Shown: one piece after another, positions 44,005-53,533 of the stretch
How positions within the stretch are numbered: the stretch's first letter is position 1
How the letters are laid out: every line of letters begins with the position of its first letter
DNA from: DASPFV01 sp035620975
GTDB taxonomy: Bacteria; Acidobacteriota; Vicinamibacteria; Vicinamibacterales; 2-12-FULL-66-21
Length of the DNA stretch: 64,000 bases
Assembly: GCA_035620975.1 (NCBI GenBank)
Contig: DASPFV010000322.1
Span: 1-64,000, forward strand
Direction: 5' to 3'
Made by a program: the position numbers and the translations under genes
The notes under the pieces: model-generated
Told to the model about the DNA's origin: nothing
The model's input: the letters and a program-made list of their open reading frames with translations, nothing else
Database searches by the model: none

Positions 44005-45098
44005 TGGATTGGCGCGCCTGCCCCCGGACGGAGTGTCGTCCAGTCGACGCCGACCCATCCGGCGAGCGTCGCTGCCACCTGGTTCGTCTGGAGCGGCGAA
44101 TGGTCGCGCCACTCCCCGCGGCGGGGCATCCGCGGCGAGATCAGCGCAATCCAGACGTCCTGCGCCCCTTCGACCTTCGCGCCGTGGCTGCGCCACGTCT
44201 CGGGCGTCCGTCCCCGCCCGTGGTCGGTCGTGATCAGGATGTGCGTCCGGCCGCGGTAGTCGGGCTGTCCCTGGAGCCAGGTCCACAGCTCTTTGAGATA
44301 GGCGTCGGTCCTCCGGTACGCCTCGAGCACGCGATCGTAGCGTCCGTCGTGGGCCCAGTCGTCCGTTTCCCCGAACGCCAGATACATGACTCTGGGCCGC
44401 GCCTGCTCGAGGTGCGCCATGGCGAAGCGGAACGTGTACGCATCGTGCCGCACCGAATCCCACGGCGTCTGCGTCTGCCGCTGCAGATCGTTCAGGCGCG
44501 CGACGCCGGGATCGGAGGACTCGAACGGCTCATAGCCGGCGTTCACCGTCAGCGAGCCTGCGGTGTGCTCCACGATGGCGCTGAACACGCTCCAGGACGC
44601 GAACACGCCGACGCCGGCGCGGGTCAGCTCGAGCCTCGTCCGGAGCTCCTCGAGCACCGTCGGAAACGGATTCCGGATGGCGTCGTTGCTCTTGATGCGA
44701 TCGTCGTGCGCCTCGCCCAGAAGGATCTCGGAGTAGCCGGGATAGGAGAACCGGTGCGTGTTCGTGAGTGACACCCGGCTGCCGACGGCGTGGTTCCCGG
44801 CAATCGATCCGTGCCGTGCCATGAGGGTCTCCCAGAAGAACGGCATCAGCCGGGCACGGCGCTCTTCCGGCGTCGCCGCCGAGAACCGCCCGTAGACCGG
44901 CTGCTCTTCGACGCGCTGGTTCGTCCGCAGGGTCGACCGGAGGATGGCCTCGTCGAGGCCGCCGAAGATCTCCTCGATCCGCGCGCCGTCGAGGGTAACG
45001 AGGATGACGGCGTCGCCGGCCCGGGTCTGGCCACCCGGCGCAGCCGGGACCGGCAGGAGCGCCACGAGGAGTGCGGCCCGGCAGAGAAGGCGCCACAT
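44001..45098 (-). CDS. Exported alkaline-phosphatase-superfamily phosphodiesterase/phosphatase
   Basis: A 365-residue protein from the ATG at 45098, which begins a signal peptide (LLCRAALLVALLPVPAAPGG); an in-frame GTG at 45134 is possible. Metal ligands are suggested by VILVTLDGARIEEIF (Asp), the SYPGYSEIL segment for the Ser nucleophile, GETDDWAHDGRYD (Asp/His) and TTDHGRG (Asp-His). This is the arrangement of nucleotide pyrophosphatase/phosphodiesterase-like members. The enzyme should hydrolyse a phosphate mono- or diester outside the cytoplasm; the substrate is unknown. Its stop overlaps the start of the unrecognised exported protein. Confidence 0.82.
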   Translation of the reverse strand: MWRLLCRAALLVALLPVPAAPGGQTRAGDAVILVTLDGARIEEIFGGLDEAILRSTLRTNQRVEEQPVYGRFSAATPEERRARLMPFFWETLMARHGSIAGNHAVGSRVSLTNTHRFSYPGYSEILLGEAHDDRIKSNDAIRNPFPTVLEELRTRLELTRAGVGVFASWSVFSAIVEHTAGSLTVNAGYEPFESSDPGVARLNDLQRQTQTPWDSVRHDAYTFRFAMAHLEQARPRVMYLAFGETDDWAHDGRYDRVLEAYRRTDAYLKELWTWLQGQPDYRGRTHILITTDHGRGRTPETWRSHGAKVEGAQDVWIALISPRMPRRGEWRDHSPLQTNQVAATLAGWVGVDWTTLRPGAGAPIQ

Positions 45099-45328
45099 GA
45101 GGCTGGTTACATACCTCAGAGTCGGACGAATCACAAGATTGGCCCTTCACCGTGAAACTTCCCGCCTCGAACCAACCGAGCGATATCTTCTTCGCCGCGT
45201 GCATGTGGACCTGCGAATCAGATCGCTCGACCACGTCCGCGGCCGTGACCTGAATACCCCTATAATCGCCTTTCGGCGCCTCGATCCGGTCGATTAGCCC
45301 GACCGTAGTCTCCCAGGAGTCACGTCAG

Positions 45329-46780
45329 ATGCGAAACACTGCGCCCGCGCTTCTCCTCGCCTGCTACTTCGGCGCGACCGTCGCCCTCGCGGAGCACTGG
45401 CCGCACTGGCGAGGACCGGATCGCAACGGCGTCAGCAGCGAGACCGGACTGCCCGTGTCGTGGAGCGCCGAGTGCGCGGACACGCCGACCGGTCCCGACG
45501 AGAGACGCGGACCTTCGGCCGACGAAGAGGCAAACGCCGCCGCACAGCCGCCCCGGGGACGGGGCCGCGGCGGCCGCGGCGGGAGGGAAGGCCGCCCTCT
45601 CGTCCCGGTGAAGTGCGACAATATCGTCACCAAGAACGTAGCGTGGAAGCTCTCCCTGCCCGCCTACAGCGGCTCGACCCCCATCATCTGGGGGGACAGG
45701 ATCTTCCTCAACGTGGCCACGGCCGCCAACACCGGCGTGATCGAGCTGTGGGCCGTCGACAAGGTCAAGCAGTCGGTGCTGTGGAAGCGGCAAATCGTCG
45801 ACTCCAATCACATGGAGCGCAAGCAGAACATGTCGTCGCCCTCGCCGGTGACGGACGGCCGGCACGTCTGGGTGATGACCGGACTCGGCATCCTCAAGGC
45901 GTTCGACTTCGACGGCAGGGAGATCTGGGCGCGCGACATCCAGGCCGACTACGGCAGGTTCGGCCTCAACTGGGGTTACGCTTCCTCGCCGCTCCTGCAG
46001 GGCGACGCGCTCTACGTCCAGGTCCTTCATGGGATGAAGACCGACGACCCGTCGTACGTCCTCAAGATCGACAAGATGACGGGCAAGACGGTGTGGCGGG
46101 TCGAGCGACCCACACCAGCCGTCCACGAATCGCCGGACTCGTACACGACGCCGGCCTGGGTTGAAGCGAACGGCCGTGCGGAGCTGATTATCACGGGCGG
46201 CGACGTCGTGTCAGGTCACGATCCCGCAACCGGCAAGGAGTACTGGCGCGCCGACGTGCTCAACCCGCAGAGAGGCGGGGCTTACCGGATCATCGCGTCG
46301 CCGACGGTCGTCGACAGCCTGATCATCGCGCCGACCCGCAACAACCCGCTCGTGGCCATGCGACCCGGGGGCAGCGGGGACGTCGCGGCGACTCACGTCG
46401 CCTGGACCTTCGCGCAGGGACCGGACGTCCCCACGCCGGTGAGCGACGGCAAGCTGCTCTACGTCGTCCGCGACGGAGGGGTCGTCTTTGCGCTCGACGT
46501 CAAGACGGGCGCGACGGTCTACGGTCCGGTGCGCCTGCCGCCCGGCACTTACAGCGCCTCGCCGATCCTGGCGGACGGCAAGATCTACGTCACGACGGAA
46601 GAGGAAGGGCTCACGACCGTTTTCAAGGCGGGACCACACTTCGAGATCCTGTCGTCGAATCGGCTGCTCGACGACTGCTCACCCTACTGCCTCAGCACCG
46701 TGGCGATCTCGGAAGGACAGCTGTTCATGCGGACCTCGTCCTTCTTGTGGGCCATTGGTGACCGTGCGGCGCGCCAGTAA
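45329..46780 (+). CDS. Exported PQQ-type beta-propeller protein with Gly/Arg-rich insert
   Basis: A 483-residue protein with a signal peptide (residues 1-21) and the HWPHWRGPDRNGVS motif common to exported PQQ-binding-like propellers of Acidobacteriota and Planctomycetota. Propeller blades repeat PIIWGDRIFL, MTGLGILKAFDFDGREIWARD, YVLKIDKMTGKTVWRVE and GGVVFALDVKTGATV. Residues about 74-90 are a Gly/Arg-rich insert (GRGRGGRGGREG) in an early loop. No dehydrogenase active-site signature is evident, so it may bind partners rather than catalyse. The ATG has CCAGGAG upstream; a TATAAT (45261-45266) is a possible -10 box. A terminator-like hairpin follows at 46911. Confidence 0.88.
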   Translation: MRNTAPALLLACYFGATVALAEHWPHWRGPDRNGVSSETGLPVSWSAECADTPTGPDERRGPSADEEANAAAQPPRGRGRGGRGGREGRPLVPVKCDNIVTKNVAWKLSLPAYSGSTPIIWGDRIFLNVATAANTGVIELWAVDKVKQSVLWKRQIVDSNHMERKQNMSSPSPVTDGRHVWVMTGLGILKAFDFDGREIWARDIQADYGRFGLNWGYASSPLLQGDALYVQVLHGMKTDDPSYVLKIDKMTGKTVWRVERPTPAVHESPDSYTTPAWVEANGRAELIITGGDVVSGHDPATGKEYWRADVLNPQRGGAYRIIASPTVVDSLIIAPTRNNPLVAMRPGGSGDVAATHVAWTFAQGPDVPTPVSDGKLLYVVRDGGVVFALDVKTGATVYGPVRLPPGTYSASPILADGKIYVTTEEEGLTTVFKAGPHFEILSSNRLLDDCSPYCLSTVAISEGQLFMRTSSFLWAIGDRAARQ

Positions 46781-46910
46781 GCGAAGGTGCCTGGATTGGG
46801 GGCTGGAGCCGCGCATCTGCGCCGTGATGGCTCGGGTGCGCAACCGCGATGACGACCGCGCCGATCAGGGGATCAGTTCCCTCGAGCTCGCGAGGTCACG
46901 CGGGCACGGG

Positions 46911-46935
46911 CGCCTCTCTCCGGCGAGAGGCGTTT
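46911..46935 (+). terminator. Intrinsic-terminator-like hairpin before the ADOP operon
   Basis: CGCCTCTC (46911-46918), a 6-nt loop TCCGGC, and GAGAGGCG (46925-46932) make a perfect 8-bp stem followed by TTT. It lies 130 bp after the propeller gene and 29 bp before the ADOP start. The T-run is short, so it could also be a protein-binding dyad. Confidence 0.5.
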
Positions 46936-46963
46936 CCGATGAAGCTGGGGCAGAATATCCGGC

Positions 46964-49372
46964 ATGCGGACCGACGTCCGGTACGCGATCCGCGGCCTCG
47001 CACATGCCAGGCGTCTGACCTGTACGCTGGTGCTCACGCTCGCGCTCGGCGTGGGCGCGAGCGTTGCGCTGTACTCCGCGGCTCACGCCCTCCTGTTCAG
47101 GGCTCCCTCCGGGGTGCTCGACCCGTCCACTCTCGCCGACGTGTACACGAGCCGCCACAACGGCTCCACCTTCGGCCCTTCCTCGTACGCCGACGTCGCT
47201 GATCTGCGGACGTTGGGCGACGTGTTCAGCGGTGTGGTCGCTTACGCGACGCACCCCGCAGTCAGCCTGCGAGTCGCCGGGCACTTCACATCGGGCCGCC
47301 CGGCTTCGGTCTCCGACGATTTCTTCGACGTCCTTGGCCTCCGCCCGAGCCTCGGGACGCTCACCTTCACGGCCGGTGAGGCTCCGGATTCCCGTGAGGC
47401 CGTCCTCAGTTACGAGCTCTGGCAGGCTGGTGGAACACCCGCCGACATCGTCGGTACGAGTCTGACGATTCAGTCGGAGGACTACCGAATCATCGGCGTG
47501 GCGCCGCCGCGGTTTGCAGGCCTGCACGTCGGCCAGAACCAGGACGTCTGGGTCCGGTTCCCGCATGAGGGCCGAGACAGCCGCGGCGATCGCACGCTGT
47601 CGGTCGTGGCCCGGCTGCGCCCGACCACGTCGCTGATAGCGGCGCAGCCGCATCTGCAGCGCCTGGCCGGCACGCTGTCCGACAGACATCCCGAAACCAA
47701 CCGCGGGACGCAGAGCACCCCGGACGAGCCGCGACGGTTCACCGCGGTCCGGTACTCGCGGCTGGAAGCGGCGGCACGGCCCCAGGCCGCCTTCGTCGGG
47801 ACCCTGCTGCTGTGGGCCACAGCCCTCGCGCTGCTGAGCGGGTGCGCCAACGCGGGTTCGCTCCTGCTCGCTCGCGCCCTTGCGCGGCGCCGCGAGTTCG
47901 CGCTCAAGCTGGCGCTCGGCGCGGACCGGGCCCGTCTTGCCCGCGTCGTTCTCCTCGAGTGCGTGCTGCTGGCTGCCGCCGGTACCGGCCTCGGGGTCTT
48001 CGTGTCGTTCTGGCTGGCAGGAACGCTCAACCTGTGGCTGTCGCCGGAGGATCATGCGCTGCTCGACCTGCGCCCCGATGCCGCGACCGGTGTGTGGCTG
48101 CTGATGGCCGGCACCGTGGCTGGCGCGGCCGTCGGGTTGATTCCGGCACTCGGCGCCACCCGGTTCTCGTTGCCCGGCGCTCTGCGGGTGGACGATGGCG
48201 CGGCGGGGGACGCGGCAGGACGCCGGCTCCGTGACGTCGTGCTCGGTGCGCAGGTGACGCTGTCAACGGTGCTGCTCGTCGGGTCCGCGCTGCTCGTCGG
48301 AGGGCTGGCGGATGCGGCGAAGGCCGACTACGTCTTCCTGCCTGAGCGCGCTGCGGTGGTGACGGTGAAGAGCAGCGGCCATTTCGAGAACGCGGTCGCC
48401 GGCGCGGCGTATCAGAGGGAAGCCGCCCGCCGCCTGTCGGGGCTTCCCGGCGTGGATCGGGTGGCCATGGCGTTCACGCCGCCGCTGTCCCGCCCGGCTC
48501 GTCGGTCCTTCCGCGTGGTACACGGCAGCCCTGCCACCGCGGAGAGCCTGGAGGCGGGCGTCAATTACGTGTCGATCGACTACCTGCGCGCGCTCAGCAT
48601 ACCCGTGGTCCAGGGGCGCGCGCTGCTGCCGATCGACGATCGGTCCGATTCGCGGAGTGTGGTGGTCAACGAAGCCTTCGCCCTGCGATACCTCGCGCGC
48701 GCGGCCGCCGGGACCGAGCTGCACGACGACCAGGACAGGACGGTCGAAGTCGTGGGAGTGATCCGCAACGAGATCTATCGCGCGCTGCAGGGGTCGCCCG
48801 AACCGATGGTCTTCTATCCGATGAGCCGGGGCTACACGCCCGTCGTTCACCTGATCGTACGGGCGGGTGGTGACATCACTCCCCATCTGCCCGAGCTGGG
48901 CCGTGCTCTCGCTCACCTCGAAGGGGGCGAGGTGCGGCGCGTGGTGTCGTTCGAGTCGCACGTGGCCAGCGCGTTGATGGAGGAGCGGATTGCCGCACTG
49001 CTGGTGGTGGCCTGCGGGGCGAGCGCGCTCTGCCTGACGATCCTGGGCGTGTTCGGGATCACCAGCGACGCCGTCCGCCGGCGCACGCGCGAAATCGGTG
49101 TGCGGATGGCGCTCGGAGCGCCGCCGGCCGACATCGTCCGCCTCGTCTCGACCAGGGCGCTCGCGGTGGCGGCAGGCGGCGCGTCGGCCGGCGTGCTGAG
49201 CGCGTTCGTCCTGTTGCGCATCGTGCGCTCGATGGCGTTCCTCCCGGGCGTGGATCTCACGACCGTCGCCGGATCGACGGCGCTGCTGGCCGGCGTCGTC
49301 TCGGCCTCGGCCGTGCTTCCGGCCTGGCGGGCCCTGCGCGTGAGCCCGCTCACCGCCCTCCGTCATGATTGA
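46964..49372 (+). CDS. ADOP-type ABC permease (MacB/FtsX family)
   Basis: An 802-residue protein with the duplicated layout: an N-terminal helix (TLVLTLALGVGASVALYSA), a MacB-like periplasmic domain, and a core with SGCANAGSLLLARALARRREF. In the second half come another periplasmic domain and DAVRRRTREIGVRMALGA, ending in LRVSPLTALRHD. The first periplasmic domain is shorter and more diverged than in the other ADOP genes of this window. It overlaps the next gene by 8 bp (ATGATTGA) and so begins an operon with a transglutaminase, an ABC ATPase and an ABC permease. That is unusual for a supposedly orphan permease. A terminator-like hairpin lies just upstream. Confidence 0.92.
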   Translation: MRTDVRYAIRGLAHARRLTCTLVLTLALGVGASVALYSAAHALLFRAPSGVLDPSTLADVYTSRHNGSTFGPSSYADVADLRTLGDVFSGVVAYATHPAVSLRVAGHFTSGRPASVSDDFFDVLGLRPSLGTLTFTAGEAPDSREAVLSYELWQAGGTPADIVGTSLTIQSEDYRIIGVAPPRFAGLHVGQNQDVWVRFPHEGRDSRGDRTLSVVARLRPTTSLIAAQPHLQRLAGTLSDRHPETNRGTQSTPDEPRRFTAVRYSRLEAAARPQAAFVGTLLLWATALALLSGCANAGSLLLARALARRREFALKLALGADRARLARVVLLECVLLAAAGTGLGVFVSFWLAGTLNLWLSPEDHALLDLRPDAATGVWLLMAGTVAGAAVGLIPALGATRFSLPGALRVDDGAAGDAAGRRLRDVVLGAQVTLSTVLLVGSALLVGGLADAAKADYVFLPERAAVVTVKSSGHFENAVAGAAYQREAARRLSGLPGVDRVAMAFTPPLSRPARRSFRVVHGSPATAESLEAGVNYVSIDYLRALSIPVVQGRALLPIDDRSDSRSVVVNEAFALRYLARAAAGTELHDDQDRTVEVVGVIRNEIYRALQGSPEPMVFYPMSRGYTPVVHLIVRAGGDITPHLPELGRALAHLEGGEVRRVVSFESHVASALMEERIAALLVVACGASALCLTILGVFGITSDAVRRRTREIGVRMALGAPPADIVRLVSTRALAVAAGGASAGVLSAFVLLRIVRSMAFLPGVDLTTVAGSTALLAGVVSASAVLPAWRALRVSPLTALRHD

Positions 49373-51044
49373 CCCGCCTCGGTACGACAATCCGACGCCA
49401 GGCCCCGGGCTGAACCGGAGCGCTGCACGCTGGAGGCTGCTGAGGCCTCTGCCACGCGCCGTCACCCGGCCGCTCTCCGCGATCGTGCTCGTTGCGTGGG
49501 GCGTGACGATGTCGGCCCTCGTGAACCGGTCGTGCGGCGAGCCCGCTGCCGCGAACCTCGCGACCGATCTCGCCCGCTACGGATCGGCCGCGCAATGGCG
49601 AGGCGTCTACTACCGCGGGGAGAAGATCGGCTTCACGGTCAGCCAGGCGGTCGTCGAGGGCGACGGGTTCGAACTGCAGGAAGAGGGGCGGCTGCAGATG
49701 TCCCTGCTAGGGGCGACGACGGCCGCGATCATCCGGACGCGGGCCAGGGTCGATCGGGCGTTCGCGCTGCGTGAGTTCGACTTCTCGCTCGATCCGGGCA
49801 CCGGGCCTCTCGAAGTCCGTGGCGTGGTGGATGGTTCGCGCCTGCGCCTGTCGATCTCGACGTCCGGGCAGACGCGCACCCAGGATGTGACGGTCGCCGA
49901 GCGGCCGGTGCTCATGCAGAGCGTGCCACGCCGGCTCGCGGCCGAGGGGTTGCGGCCCGGCGTCACGCGTCGGTGGACCGTTTTCGATCCGGCCACGCTG
50001 CGGAACGCACCCGTGGTGGTGTCGGTGGGCAGGCGCGAAGTCGTCCGCGCCGGTTCGGCAGCCGTCCCCGCCTTCAGGGTGGACATGGAGTTCGGTGGAC
50101 TCCGCACCACGTCGTGGTTCACGGATACGGGCGAGGTCGTGCGCGAAGAAAGCCCGATGGGCCTGATGACCGTGCGCGAGACGCCACGACAGGCCATGCG
50201 GCTGGCCGTGCCGTACGACGTACAGGTCGATCTGCTCCAGGCCTCGGCCGTGGTTCCGCGGATGCAGGGGCGAATCGACGATCCGCGGGACGTGCGGCGG
50301 CTCCGGCTGCGCGTGGATGGCGCGGATCTCTCGCATCCCGATCTGCAGGGTGCCGGCCAGTCGGTCGCGGGCAGCATCGTCGAGCTGCAGGACCCGCGTC
50401 TGCTCCGCGCGTCACCCGCCGATGCGTCTGCGTCACGCTATGTTGCGCCCGAGCCGTTCATCGAGAGCGACGATCCCGAGATCCGCCGCGAGGCCGAGCG
50501 CGCGGTGGCGGATGCGCCCGACGCCCGCGCTCGCGCCGAGCGGCTCGTCCGCCACGTCAACGGGCTGCTCGAGAAGAAGCCGACCGTGAGCCTGCCATCC
50601 GCCCGCGAAGTGCTCAGGACGAAGATCGGCGACTGCAACGAGCATACGGCGCTGTACGTAGCCATGGCCCGTGCGGCGGGCATCCCGGCCCGCGTCGCCG
50701 TCGGGCTGACGTTCGTGCGGGGTGCCTTCTACTATCACGCCTGGCCGGAGGTGTACCTGGCGGAGACCGCGAGGCGGGGACTGTGGCTCCCGGTGGATCC
50801 CACACTCAACCAGTTCCCGGCGGATGGCACGCATCTCCGGCTGGCGCGCGGAGGCCTCGACCGTCAGAGCGCGATTCTGCCGCTCATCGGACGACTGCAG
50901 ATTGCTGTCCTGGACGTCGAGCTCGCGCCCGGCACGGCTGCACCGGGCGTCCCCCTTCTGGCGGGCGAGCTCCCGCCGCTCGCGACGGTCGGTGAGGAGC
51001 GGGGCAGCTGCTGGTCGTTTCTGTTCGGCCGGAGGGGTCGTTGA
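49365..51044 (+). CDS. Membrane-anchored transglutaminase-like protein
   Basis: A 559-residue protein. One N-terminal hydrophobic segment (LSAIVLVAWGVTMSAL, about residues 37-52) anchors or exports it. Residues 80-340 are beta-rich. The transglutaminase core lies at about 400-500: the nucleophile in IGDCNEHTALYVAMARAAG, the His in FYYHAWPEVYL and the Asp in LPVDPTLNQFPAD. Such enzymes cleave or ligate peptides; the natural substrate is unknown. It overlaps the ADOP gene before it (8 bp) and the ABC ATPase gene after it (TTGA), so all are coupled. Co-location with an exporter suggests processing of an exported substrate (inference). Confidence 0.9.
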   Translation: MIDPPRYDNPTPGPGLNRSAARWRLLRPLPRAVTRPLSAIVLVAWGVTMSALVNRSCGEPAAANLATDLARYGSAAQWRGVYYRGEKIGFTVSQAVVEGDGFELQEEGRLQMSLLGATTAAIIRTRARVDRAFALREFDFSLDPGTGPLEVRGVVDGSRLRLSISTSGQTRTQDVTVAERPVLMQSVPRRLAAEGLRPGVTRRWTVFDPATLRNAPVVVSVGRREVVRAGSAAVPAFRVDMEFGGLRTTSWFTDTGEVVREESPMGLMTVRETPRQAMRLAVPYDVQVDLLQASAVVPRMQGRIDDPRDVRRLRLRVDGADLSHPDLQGAGQSVAGSIVELQDPRLLRASPADASASRYVAPEPFIESDDPEIRREAERAVADAPDARARAERLVRHVNGLLEKKPTVSLPSAREVLRTKIGDCNEHTALYVAMARAAGIPARVAVGLTFVRGAFYYHAWPEVYLAETARRGLWLPVDPTLNQFPADGTHLRLARGGLDRQSAILPLIGRLQIAVLDVELAPGTAAPGVPLLAGELPPLATVGEERGSCWSFLFGRRGR

Positions 51045-51790
51045 TCGCCGTTCACGACCTGGTCAAACGGTTCGGGAGCTTCACGGCGGTGGACGGGGTT
51101 TCCCTGTCGGTCGAGCCTGGCCAGATCCACGGATTCCTCGGGCCCAACGGCGCAGGCAAGACCACGACGATCCGAATGATTGCCGGCCTGCTGCAGCCCA
51201 CGTCAGGGCGCATTCTCGTCAACGGCCACGATCTCGCGTTGGAGCCGGAGCGGGCCAAGGCCTCGTTGGGCTTCATCCCCGACAGACCCTTCATCTACGA
51301 GAAGCTCACCGCGGGCGAGTTCCTCCGCTTTCACGGCGGCCTGTACGGGATGGAGGGCTGGGCAGTCGACGATCGGCTTCGCGAGATGCTGGACCTCTTC
51401 GAGCTGGGCCGGTGGGAGCACGAGCTCGTCGAGAGCTTTTCGCACGGGATGAAGCAGCGCCTCGTCATGGGCGCCGCCTTCATGCACCGGCCGCAGGCGG
51501 TGCTCGTGGATGAGCCGATGGTCGGCCTCGATCCGCGGGGCGCGCGTCTGATCAAGGAGGTGTTCCGGCGCATGAGCGGGCGCGGCGTGGCTATTCTCAT
51601 GAGCACCCATACGCTCGAAGTGGCCGAGGAGATGTGCGACCGGATCAGCATCATCCTCAAAGGGCGGATCATCGCGCACGGTACGGTTCCGGAGCTGCGG
51701 GAGATCGCCGGGAGCCGCGACGCGCAGCTCACGCCGGTCTTCCTCAAGCTGACGGGCGGCAGCGGGCTGCAGGAGATCGATGAGGTCTGA
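51041..51790 (+). CDS. ABC transporter ATP-binding protein
   Basis: A 249-residue ATPase with Walker A GPNGAGKTTT (about residue 37), Q-loop region LGFIPDRPFIYEKLTAGEFL, the ABC signature SFSHGMKQRL (variant of LSGGQ), Walker B VLVDEPMVGLDPRG and the H-loop STHTLE. It is of the ABC-2 exporter type. It starts at a TTG (51041) overlapping the transglutaminase stop (TTGA), with GGAGGGG 4 nt upstream, and overlaps the permease ATG at 51780. It should drive the permease encoded next; whether it also serves the ADOP protein is unknown. Confidence 0.95.
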   Translation: MIAVHDLVKRFGSFTAVDGVSLSVEPGQIHGFLGPNGAGKTTTIRMIAGLLQPTSGRILVNGHDLALEPERAKASLGFIPDRPFIYEKLTAGEFLRFHGGLYGMEGWAVDDRLREMLDLFELGRWEHELVESFSHGMKQRLVMGAAFMHRPQAVLVDEPMVGLDPRGARLIKEVFRRMSGRGVAILMSTHTLEVAEEMCDRISIILKGRIIAHGTVPELREIAGSRDAQLTPVFLKLTGGSGLQEIDEV

Positions 51791-52430
51791 AACAGCCGGC
51801 CCGACGTTCGTCCACCTCCTGCTGCCGGCGCTCTGGGCCTCGCGCAACCGCACCCGCCGGCGCGACCGGGGGGACCTGCTCCGCGCAGGGGTATTCGCCG
51901 CCGTGGGCGCGGGGGTGTGCCTGGCGATCTTCGCCGGCTCCTTCTGGTTGAACTGGCAGCTCGCACAGTATGCGGAGCTTGGCGACTACCTGGTACGGCT
52001 GGGCCTCTCCTGGCTGTTCCTGGTGTTCCTCTCGTTTCTCGCCTTCAGCGGCCTCGTCACCGCGCTCTCGACGTTCTTCCTGGCGGAGGATCTCCGGCTC
52101 CTGCTGGCGGCGCCCCTGGCCCCGCGCCGGCTGTTCTATGCACGGTTCGGCCGTACCCTTCTCCACTCGTCCTGGATGGTGGTCGTGTTCGTGCTGCCGG
52201 TACTGATCGGGGCGGGGCTGGCGCGCTGCGCACCTGCGTCGTTCTATCTGGCCGCGGTGACCACGCTGGCGCCGTTCGTCGTGATTCCGGTCGCAATCGG
52301 GTCGGCCGTCACGCTCGTGCTGGTGAACGTGTTCCCGGCACGGAGAGCGCGCGACATTCTGATGCTGATGGGCCTGCTCTTCGCCGCCGGCCTCGTGTTC
52401 CTGCTCCGGTCGTACGGCCGGAGCGGCTGA
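51780..52430 (+). pseudogene. ABC permease, 5' part of a gene split by a frameshift
   Basis: A 216-residue piece starting at an ATG that overlaps the ATPase gene by 11 bp. It carries at least four hydrophobic segments (GVCLAIFAGSFWLNW, LSWLFLVFLSFLAFSG, SSWMVVVFVLPVLIGAG, ILMLMGLLFAAGLVFLL) and FFLAEDLRLLLAAPLAPRR, typical of ABC-2 exporter permeases. After LVFLLRSY the frame runs into a TGA at 52428. A -1 shift at about 52415 joins it smoothly to RPERLIQVESLPD in the next frame, which is how intact family members read. One base therefore appears to be missing. Either a mutation, an assembly error or two separate chains. Confidence 0.8.
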
Positions 52431-52435
52431 TCCAG

Positions 52436-53476
52436 GTGGAATCGCTTCCGGACGTCACGGATTTCTTCGCGACCCTGCAGACGCCGCTGACGCCGCTGCT
52501 GCCCTCGTCCTGGGCCGGGGAGGCGCTGTTCGCGGGGCTGCAGGGCCGGTCCGATCTGCTGCACACGGCGGCCCTGTGGACCACCGCGTTCGGCCTGACG
52601 ATCGTTCTGCGTGCGGCCAACGAACGCTGGCACTTCGCCGGGTTCAGCCGGGCGCAGGAGGCGCGCAAGGCGCGGTTCACGAAGCTCCGCTTCCTCGACC
52701 GCGGCGCGCGGGCGCTGCCCGTGTCGCCGCCGCGGCGTCACCTCCTCGTGAAGGACGTGAAGGTGTTCATGCGGGACGTCAGCCAGTGGTCGCAGTTGCT
52801 GCTGCTGTTCGCTCTCGTCCTCGTCTATCTCTACAACTTCAGCGTGCTGGACCTCGATCGGATCCCGTACGTGACGGACGTGGTCAAGGGCGTCTATGCC
52901 CTCGTGAACCTGGGCATGGGCGGCCTCGTCATGGCGACCATCGCAGTCCGGTTCGTCTTCCCGGCCGTCTCGTCGGAAGGCGCGGCCTTCTGGATAATCC
53001 GAGCCTCGCCGGTCTCGATGCGCGATTTCCTGTGGTCCAAATTCTGGGTCGGGCTGGTTCCGGTCCTGCTCCTCACGGAGGGGTTGACGATCGCTGCGAA
53101 CGAGGTGCTTGGCGTCGATCCGGTCCTGAAGCTCGTCGCGGCCGGGGCGGTCTTCGGTCTGGGTTTTGCGCTCGTCGGCCTCGCAACGGGTCTCGGTGCG
53201 CGCTATCCGCGGTTCGACGCGGACAACGCGACCCAGGTGGCAGGGTCGTACGGCGGGATCATGTTCATGATCCTGGCGGTATCCGTCGTGCTGGTGGTCA
53301 TCGGTCTCGCCGGCTGGCCCGCGTCACGCTATCTGTGGTACTCCGCCCACGGGATGACCGTGCCCTGGGCACAGCACGTGCTGATGGCCGCGTGCTTCGG
53401 TGCCGCGACCAGTCTCTGCGCGCTGACCTGCTGGTTCGGCATGAGAAGCGGTGTGCGGGCGCTGGCGTCGATGTGA
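52436..53476 (+). pseudogene. ABC permease, 3' part of a gene split by a frameshift
   Basis: The frame is open well upstream, but sequence resembling a protein starts at about 52415 (RPERLIQVESLPDVTDFFATL). The coordinates begin at an in-frame GTG (52436), 5 bp after the TGA of the 5' part, which could serve if the two parts are made separately. It contains further membrane segments (WSQLLLLFALVLVYLYNF, LVNLGMGGLVMATIAV, VGLVPVLLLTEGLTIAAN, VFGLGFALVGLATGLGA, IMFMILAVSVVLVVIGLAG). Together with the 5' part it would make a permease of about 565 residues. Not called intact because no proper start or ribosome-binding site is present. Confidence 0.75.
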
Positions 53477-53533
53477 CGCGACCCGCGATCAGTGCAGAGA
53501 CGGCGGACGCATCAGTGGTCGGCGGGGGGAGCG

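Noticed and set aside
52401..52430. Programmed -1 ribosomal frameshift in the ABC permease
   Set aside because: No X-XXY-YYZ slippery sequence and no obvious stimulatory hairpin; a lost base explains the data more simply.
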